From positions 1-9,245 of the forward strand of contig JALOLG010000031.1 of assembly GCA_025456105.1 (NCBI GenBank): a DNA stretch of 9,245 nt, written 5' to 3'. This document shows positions 5,698 through 9,245 of this stretch, in pieces; position 1 is the first letter of the stretch, and each line of letters starts with the position of its first letter. Origin of the DNA: Ilumatobacteraceae bacterium (lineage in GTDB: Bacteria; Actinomycetota; Acidimicrobiia; Acidimicrobiales; Ilumatobacteraceae). Under the pieces are notes generated by a model. That model was not told where the DNA came from, searched no databases, and was given only the letters and a program-made list of their open reading frames with translations. Made by a program: the position numbers and the translations under genes.

Positions 5698-6191
5698 AGA
5701 TCTCCGAGGCGCCGCCCGCCGGGTGGTACCCGGACCCGAGCGGTGGCGTCCGGCTGCGCTACTGGGACGGCACCGACTGGACCGACGAGTTCCGCGCCCG
5801 ACCCTCGTCGGGCATCGCCGCCGACATCGCCACCACGGCCATCGCGCCCGGCGATGTGGTCACCTACGGCACCGACCTCGGTCGCGCCGGTCTGCAGCAG
5901 CTCGCCGCACGCCGCGCCGACACCGACGTGATCGTGTCGTCGGTGCGCCAGGCCACTCGCGAGGAGATCGACCGCGCGAACCTGCTCGCCCAGCAGCGCA
6001 TCCGCGACATCCGCCGCGAGGTGACGCCCATCGTCAGCCAGTACTCGAACCGCGTGTTCAACCTGCTCCGTCTGATCGTGGCACTGCTGTTCGTCGCCTT
6101 CATCGCCTGGCTGATCTTCCAGGCGGCCGCGTCGCAGAGCCTGTTCGACTGGATCGGCGACCGCATCGACGACCTCACCGAATCGGGCTGA
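5694..6191 (+). CDS. DUF2510 domain membrane protein
   Basis: A 165-residue protein starting with a DUF2510 module (about residues 7-35; PPAGWYPDPSGG, then RYWDGTDWTDEFR). This short Trp-rich module is common in actinobacterial membrane proteins and its function is unknown. A mostly helical charged middle (about 62-118) precedes one membrane helix (about 123-145, LLRLIVALLFVAFIAWLIF) and a short acidic tail. With no signal peptide, the DUF2510 end is probably cytoplasmic. The GTG at 5694 overlaps the SPFH stop as GTGA, and a weak purine run (GGGGA, 5683-5687) lies 6 bases upstream. Being third in an NfeD-SPFH operon suggests a partner or regulator of that membrane complex; this is inference from position. 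The module has a loose WW-domain look (W11, Y23, W24, W29). Confidence 0.85.
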   Translation: MKISEAPPAGWYPDPSGGVRLRYWDGTDWTDEFRARPSSGIAADIATTAIAPGDVVTYGTDLGRAGLQQLAARRADTDVIVSSVRQATREEIDRANLLAQQRIRDIRREVTPIVSQYSNRVFNLLRLIVALLFVAFIAWLIFQAAASQSLFDWIGDRIDDLTESG

Positions 6192-6201
6192 CGTGGTCGC
6201 G

Positions 6202-6207
6202 TAGGGT
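6202..6207 (+). promoter_or_regulatory. Candidate -10 element (TAGGGT) for the flippase-like gene
   Basis: TAGGGT lies 9 bases before the ATG at 6217, inside the 25-base gap after the DUF2510 gene. It would give the large membrane protein its own leaderless or near-leaderless transcript beyond read-through from the NfeD operon. No -35 is apparent. The AGGG could alternatively be a weak Shine-Dalgarno at 10 bases. Confidence 0.45.
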
Positions 6208-6216
6208 TCGCCCTGC

Positions 6217-8595
6217 ATGGCCGACCCGACGCTGCCGATCCTCGGGTTCCGCTTCTTCGCCAGCGAGCGCGACGAGCCCCGCGCCTGGCGGGTCACCGAC
6301 GCCATCACGTTCGTCACGTCGCTGCTCGCGCTGCTCGCGATCACCGCCGCGATCGACCCGCTGCCCGGCATCGTCGACGCCCTCGACGCCCTCATCGCGT
6401 CGATCCCCGGGTTCCTCGACGGCTTGTGGCAGGCGATGGCCGATCTCCTGCTCCTCGCGGCGGCCGTGGTGCTGATCGTCTCGCTCGTCCGGCGGCGCTT
6501 CTCCGTGGCGCGCGACACGGTCGTCGGGATGGCGATCGCCCTCGGGGTCACGATGCTCGCCGCTCGCATCGGGACGGGTTCGTGGCCCGAGCTGTGGGCC
6601 CCGATCCGCGATGCCGAGGCCTCGACCGCCTACCCGCAGGTTCGCCTGGCCGTGGTCGCGGCGGCGATCCACACGGCGCGGCCACACCTCTCGCGGCCGG
6701 CCCGACGCCTCGGCCGGTGGGTGGTGCTGCTGGCTGCGGTCGCGCTGCTGGCACTCGGCACCACGAGCACCCTGGGCGTCATCGCCGCACTGCTCGTCGC
6801 ATCGCTGAGCTCGTCGCTCGTGCACCTCCTGTTCGGCAGCTGCGCCGGTCGACCGAGCATCCCGGAGGTGCGCTCGTCGCTCGCCAGCCTCGGCGTCGAG
6901 GTCGCCTCGATCGGGGTCGCGCAGCGCCAGGAGGCCGGCTTCTTCCTCGTGGACGCCACCGAGACCGACGGCACGGGGCTCACCGTGAAGGTGTACGGCC
7001 GCGACGCTCACGACACCGCGCTCGTGAGCACGATGTGGCGCACGATCTGGCTCCGCGAAGGTGGCGCACCGATCAGGCTCGGCCGCCAGCAGCAGGTCGA
7101 GCACGAAGCGCTCCTCACCCTGCTCGCCGCGCAGGCAGGGGTGCGCACCGAGGCGATCGTCCTGGCCGGCGAGACGGTGACCGACGACTCCCTGCTCGTC
7201 ACCCGGCGTCGCGGCACGCGCATCGCCGAGGGCGACGCACCCACCGACCGCGCCGTGGCCGCCCAGGTGTGGGACCTCGTCGACCGCCTGGGTGCGGCCG
7301 GCATCGTGCACGGCCGGCTCGACACCGACCACCTCACGCTCGACGACGGCCAGCTCGGTCTCATCGACTTCCGCGCCGGCACGACATCGCCATCGCCGGC
7401 CGAGCGCGGCACCCAGGACGCTCAGGCGATGGTGACGACGGTCGCCATGCTCGGCGTCGACGACGCGGTCGCACTCGCCGTCGAGCGCCTCGGGACCGAG
7501 CGGGCGACGGCCATCGTGCCGTACCTCCAACCTGCTGCGCTCACCGCCGACCAGCGGCGTCACCTCAAGGACTCCGACATCGACCTCGATGCCATCCGGC
7601 GCGCGCTGTCGGCGGCGTGCGGCATCGAGGCACCGAAGCTGATCCAGCTGCGCCGGATCACCTGGGGCACGGTGCTCCAGGTGGTGCTGCCGGGTCTGGC
7701 GATCCTCGCGCTGATCTCCGGGCTCGCCGACATGGATCTCGAGCAGGTCGTCGACGAGATCCGCACCGCCGTCTGGTGGCTCGTGCTGCTCGGCTTCCTG
7801 CTCGGCCAGGTGCCCCGGTTCCCGCAGGCGCTGTCCACGCTCGGTGCCTCGCCCAAGCCCATCCCGCTCGGCCCGCTCTACGCGCTGCAGCTGGCGGTGT
7901 CGTACATCAACCTCGCGATCCCGTCGTCGGCCGCACGGGTCGCCGTCAACATCCGGTTCTTCCAACGGCACGGGGTGCCGCCCGGCGGGGCGATCGCAGC
8001 CGGCGCGGTCGACGGCTTCGCCGGGTTGGTGGTGCAGGCGCTGCTCCTCATCACGCTGCTGGTGTTCAGCCCGGCATCGCTCGAGCTCGACCTGAGCGGT
8101 GCGGCCGACGGCATCGGCACCATCCTCGTCATCGTCCTCGTCGTCGCGCTCGTGGCGGTGATCGCCGTCGTGGTCGTGGGCAAGCTCCGCCGGTTCGTGA
8201 TGCACTGGGCCCGCCAGGTGCTGGGCGAGGCCCGTCAGGTGGCGGTGATCCTCCGCCAGCCACGGCGCCTGCTCCTGGTCTTCGGCGGCAACCTCGCGGC
8301 GGAGCTGATCTTCGCCCTCACGCTCGGCACGTTCGTGGCGTCGCTCGGCTACCACGTGCCGTTCGCCGAGCTGCTCCTCATCAACATCACCGTGAGCCTG
8401 TTCGCGGGCCTGCTGCCGATCCCGGGCGGCATCGGCGTGGTGGAGGGTGGGCTCACGATCGGCCTCGTCCGGGCCGGGATGCCCGAGGAGGCCGCGTTCG
8501 CGGCGGCGATCATGCACCGCATCGCCACGTTCTACGTGCCCCCGGTCTGGGGCTTCTTCGCGTTCCGCTGGCTCGAGCGCAACGAGCACCTCTGA
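6217..8595 (+). CDS. Flippase-like (LPG synthase TM / YbhN-type) membrane protein with kinase-like domain
   Basis: A 792-residue polytopic membrane protein in three parts. The N-terminal part (about 1-207) has several membrane helices (about 30-46, 76-92, 101-117, 142-152, 168-206). The middle (about 215-470) is soluble and looks like a degenerate protein kinase: VKVY with K258 at the VAIK position, VEHEAL (294-299) for helix C, HGRLDTDHL (365-373) at the catalytic loop, and IDFRAG (383-388) at the DFG site. The catalytic Asp is Arg367, the Asn is His372 and DFG is DFR, so phosphotransfer is doubtful. The C-terminal part (about 480-785) is the lysylphosphatidylglycerol synthase transmembrane/flippase-like domain, with YINLAIPSSAARVAVNIRFF (563-582) and LLPIPGGIGVVEGGL (732-746). 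It lacks the MprF-type aminoacyl-transfer domain, so lipid or polyprenyl-linked substrate movement is more likely than lysinylation. I know this architecture from other actinobacteria; the substrate is unknown. Its start follows a -10-like box. Confidence 0.85.
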   Translation: MADPTLPILGFRFFASERDEPRAWRVTDAITFVTSLLALLAITAAIDPLPGIVDALDALIASIPGFLDGLWQAMADLLLLAAAVVLIVSLVRRRFSVARDTVVGMAIALGVTMLAARIGTGSWPELWAPIRDAEASTAYPQVRLAVVAAAIHTARPHLSRPARRLGRWVVLLAAVALLALGTTSTLGVIAALLVASLSSSLVHLLFGSCAGRPSIPEVRSSLASLGVEVASIGVAQRQEAGFFLVDATETDGTGLTVKVYGRDAHDTALVSTMWRTIWLREGGAPIRLGRQQQVEHEALLTLLAAQAGVRTEAIVLAGETVTDDSLLVTRRRGTRIAEGDAPTDRAVAAQVWDLVDRLGAAGIVHGRLDTDHLTLDDGQLGLIDFRAGTTSPSPAERGTQDAQAMVTTVAMLGVDDAVALAVERLGTERATAIVPYLQPAALTADQRRHLKDSDIDLDAIRRALSAACGIEAPKLIQLRRITWGTVLQVVLPGLAILALISGLADMDLEQVVDEIRTAVWWLVLLGFLLGQVPRFPQALSTLGASPKPIPLGPLYALQLAVSYINLAIPSSAARVAVNIRFFQRHGVPPGGAIAAGAVDGFAGLVVQALLLITLLVFSPASLELDLSGAADGIGTILVIVLVVALVAVIAVVVVGKLRRFVMHWARQVLGEARQVAVILRQPRRLLLVFGGNLAAELIFALTLGTFVASLGYHVPFAELLLINITVSLFAGLLPIPGGIGVVEGGLTIGLVRAGMPEEAAFAAAIMHRIATFYVPPVWGFFAFRWLERNEHL

Positions 8596-8872
8596 CGATC
8601 GTCAGCGTGTGGGCGCCCGGCGCACGTCGCGCCGGCGACCCGTCCGCCGCACGGCCGCAGCCGAGGCGCCCCACCACCGGCCCGAGCATCCGAGTGACGG
8701 CAGGGACCGCCGCCCAGGTGGCGACACCAGCGAGGATCGTGAGCACGAACGCGAGGCCGCTCTCACTCGCCGGACGGGGACCGAACGCGGGAGCGGAGGT
8801 CGACGACACCGCTCCTGAAGCGGTGTCGTCGATCAGTGGCGCCCAGTCGAAACCGTGGAGGACTCGCCACAC
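8510..8872 (-). CDS. Possible small membrane protein downstream of the DUF1801 gene
   Basis: An open frame of 120 residues that I do not recognise. In favour of a gene: GTG at 8872 follows the DUF1801 stop by 12 bases, a GAGGGAG Shine-Dalgarno-like sequence (8880-8886) sits 7 bases upstream, and residues about 39-70 form a clean hydrophobic stretch (GLAFVLTILAGVATWAAV) with strongly GC-biased third positions. Against: a perfect 13-bp hairpin lies in codons 14-24, and the last 86 bases run antisense through the end of the flippase gene, giving an Arg/Gly/Ala-rich, low-quality C-terminus. It may be a real small gene, one whose original stop was lost, or chance coding beside a terminator. Confidence 0.35.
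   Translation of the reverse strand: MWRVLHGFDWAPLIDDTASGAVSSTSAPAFGPRPASESGLAFVLTILAGVATWAAVPAVTRMLGPVVGRLGCGRAADGSPARRAPGAHTLTIVRGARCARASGTRRSPRPGARRTWRCGA
8592..8605. repeat. 14-bp perfect palindrome over the flippase stop codon
   Basis: CTGACGATCGTCAG is its own reverse complement and contains the TGA stop of the flippase-like gene. With no loop it is a poor RNA hairpin, and looks more like a dimeric protein site or chance. Confidence 0.4.
8617..8635 (+). terminator. Weak GC-only hairpin 21 bases after the flippase stop
   Basis: CCGGCGC and GCGCCGG form a 7-bp stem around a 5-base loop (ACGTC). No T-tract follows. Stems of this length are expected by chance in DNA this GC-rich, so this is only a possible terminator. 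Confidence 0.2.
8800..8832. terminator. Perfect 13-bp hairpin between converging units, probable bidirectional terminator
   Basis: The arms 8800-8812 (TCGACGACACCGC) and 8820-8832 (GCGGTGTCGTCGA) are exact reverse complements around a 7-base loop (TCCTGAA). In plus-strand RNA the stem can gain a G-U and a G-C pair (8799/8833, 8798/8834), making it slightly longer than in minus-strand RNA. It lies about 205 bases after the flippase stop and 53 bases beyond the DUF1801 stop. There is no T-tract on either side, which is common for actinobacterial hairpin terminators. It also falls inside the possible ORF at 8510-8872. Confidence 0.55.
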
Positions 8873-8879
8873 GTCGCGG

Positions 8880-8886
8880 CTCCCTC
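8880..8886 (-). promoter_or_regulatory. Shine-Dalgarno-like GAGGGAG before the small ORF
   Basis: On the minus strand GAGGGAG overlaps the DUF1801 stop codon (TGAGGGAG) and ends 7 bases before the GTG at 8872. It is the main support for translation of the small ORF. Confidence 0.35.
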
Positions 8887-9238
8887 AGACGCCCGCCTCC
8901 GCACGCCGAGCGTCGACGAGCCGACTCACGAGCGACGCTGACGGCGGCTGATCGATGGGGAACCGGAGTGCACCCTTCGACGCGGTCAGCCCTTCGAGCT
9001 CATCGGCGGACATGGTGGCGAGGATCTCCCCGCTGTGCGGCAGATAGCTGAGCCAGCTCCTCGCGGCGGAGAAGCCCGCCACCGGCTTGCCGCCGAGCCT
9101 GAACACGGGAACGCCGTAGGAGAGACCCTGCTCGGCTTCGGGGATCACGGCGGCGATGCTCTGCCTCAGGCGTTCGAGGGTCGAGCGCCTGGGTTCGTCG
9201 AGCTGCGCGAGGTAGTCGTCGATGTCGTCGGCGCTCAT
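8885..9238 (-). CDS. DUF1801 (YdhG-like) domain protein
   Basis: A soluble 117-residue protein with the DUF1801 pattern: an N-terminal helix pair (IDDYLAQLDEPRRSTLERLR), IPEAEQGLSYGVPVFRLGGKPVAGF, then SWLSYLPHSGEIL and KGALRFPIDQPPSASLV. The family adopts a small alpha/beta fold; the Bacillus subtilis member YdhG (Fra) is a frataxin-like iron chaperone, but most members are uncharacterised, so iron handling is only a possibility here. The length is normal and the gene appears intact. The ATG at 9238 is near the window edge, so its ribosome site and promoter are only partly visible and a further upstream start cannot be excluded. Codon use differs from its neighbours: 4 of 10 Arg codons are AGG, which udk and glxK essentially avoid. 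It may be co-transcribed with the small ORF at 8510-8872. Confidence 0.85.
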   Translation of the reverse strand: MSADDIDDYLAQLDEPRRSTLERLRQSIAAVIPEAEQGLSYGVPVFRLGGKPVAGFSAARSWLSYLPHSGEILATMSADELEGLTASKGALRFPIDQPPSASLVSRLVDARRAEAGV

Positions 9239-9245
9239 CAGCGCT

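Noticed and set aside
4145..6191. NfeD/SPFH cassette as an anti-phage defence island
   Set aside because: No nuclease, toxin, reverse transcriptase or other effector accompanies it, and neighbours are housekeeping or envelope genes.
5256..6569. Minus-strand open frame of over 400 codons opposite the SPFH and DUF2510 genes
   Set aside because: Low-complexity Arg/Ala/Ser composition and no motifs; the plus-strand genes are well supported.
6175..8589. Very long minus-strand open frame (about 800 codons) opposite the flippase gene
   Set aside because: Its translation is extremely rich in Asp, Glu, His, Arg and Gly with no domain or hydrophobic pattern, as expected from the antisense of GC-rich coding DNA. 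The plus-strand frame has clear membrane helices and motifs.
6217..8595. Active Ser/Thr kinase or MprF lysyl-phosphatidylglycerol synthase
   Set aside because: The catalytic Asp and Asn of the kinase loop are replaced, and the C-terminal acyl-transfer domain of MprF is absent; only the flippase-like membrane domain is present.
6426..8951. Long plus-strand open frame overlapping the flippase gene in another frame
   Set aside because: Arg/Ala/Gly/Pro-rich shadow without any recognisable motif; the frame starting at 6217 explains the region.

Overview
This is a high-GC window with dense coding, short intergenic gaps and GTG starts. It encodes several families that are largely actinobacterial: a CysO-type sulfur carrier, DUF3263, a VirR-like LytR_C protein, DUF2510, and a flippase-like membrane protein with a kinase-like insert. 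I infer an actinomycete, perhaps from the deep-branching Acidimicrobiia. That placement rests on gene content and style only; no rRNA or marker gene is present. No tRNA, rRNA, CRISPR array, insertion sequence or phage gene was seen.

Layout. 1-1131 (+) is the 3' part of an FAD-dependent oxidoreductase whose start lies outside the window. It converges on cysO (1153-1428, -). cysO is divergent from a compact glycerate kinase (1480-2481, +), which converges, with a 38-base overlap, on a two-gene minus-strand operon: DUF3263 (3133-3417) followed by a VirR-like LytR_C protein (2444-3136), joined by an ATGA overlap. A 47-bp divergent region separates DUF3263 from udk, uridine kinase (3465-4106, +). 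Next comes a tightly coupled plus-strand operon: NfeD-like (4145-4681), SPFH/stomatin-like (4678-5697) and a DUF2510 membrane protein (5694-6191), each overlapping the next by 4 bases. A large flippase-like membrane protein with a degenerate kinase domain follows (6217-8595, +). At the right end a DUF1801 gene (8885-9238, -) and perhaps a small membrane ORF (8510-8872, -) face the flippase gene. A perfect 13-bp hairpin lies between the converging units.

How the parts work together. Most genes are housekeeping or cell-envelope functions: sulfur transfer for cysteine synthesis, glycerate phosphorylation, uridine salvage, envelope-associated VirR-like protein, and membrane microdomain organisation by NfeD and SPFH proteins. 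The most coherent unit is the NfeD-SPFH-DUF2510 cassette. Its NfeD protein ends in a run of seven prolines, and its DUF2510 protein carries a Trp-rich module that superficially resembles proline-binding WW domains. Four genes that begin transcription units (cysO, udk, the NfeD gene, the flippase gene) have a TANNNT -10-like hexamer ending only 6-9 bases before the start codon, with little or no Shine-Dalgarno. The two clearest downstream genes of operons have strong Shine-Dalgarno sequences. This suggests leaderless transcription for operon-first genes.

No clearly new defence or mobile system is evident. The items most worth following are the NfeD/SPFH/DUF2510 cassette, the pseudokinase-flippase fusion, and the hairpin plus small ORF at the right end.
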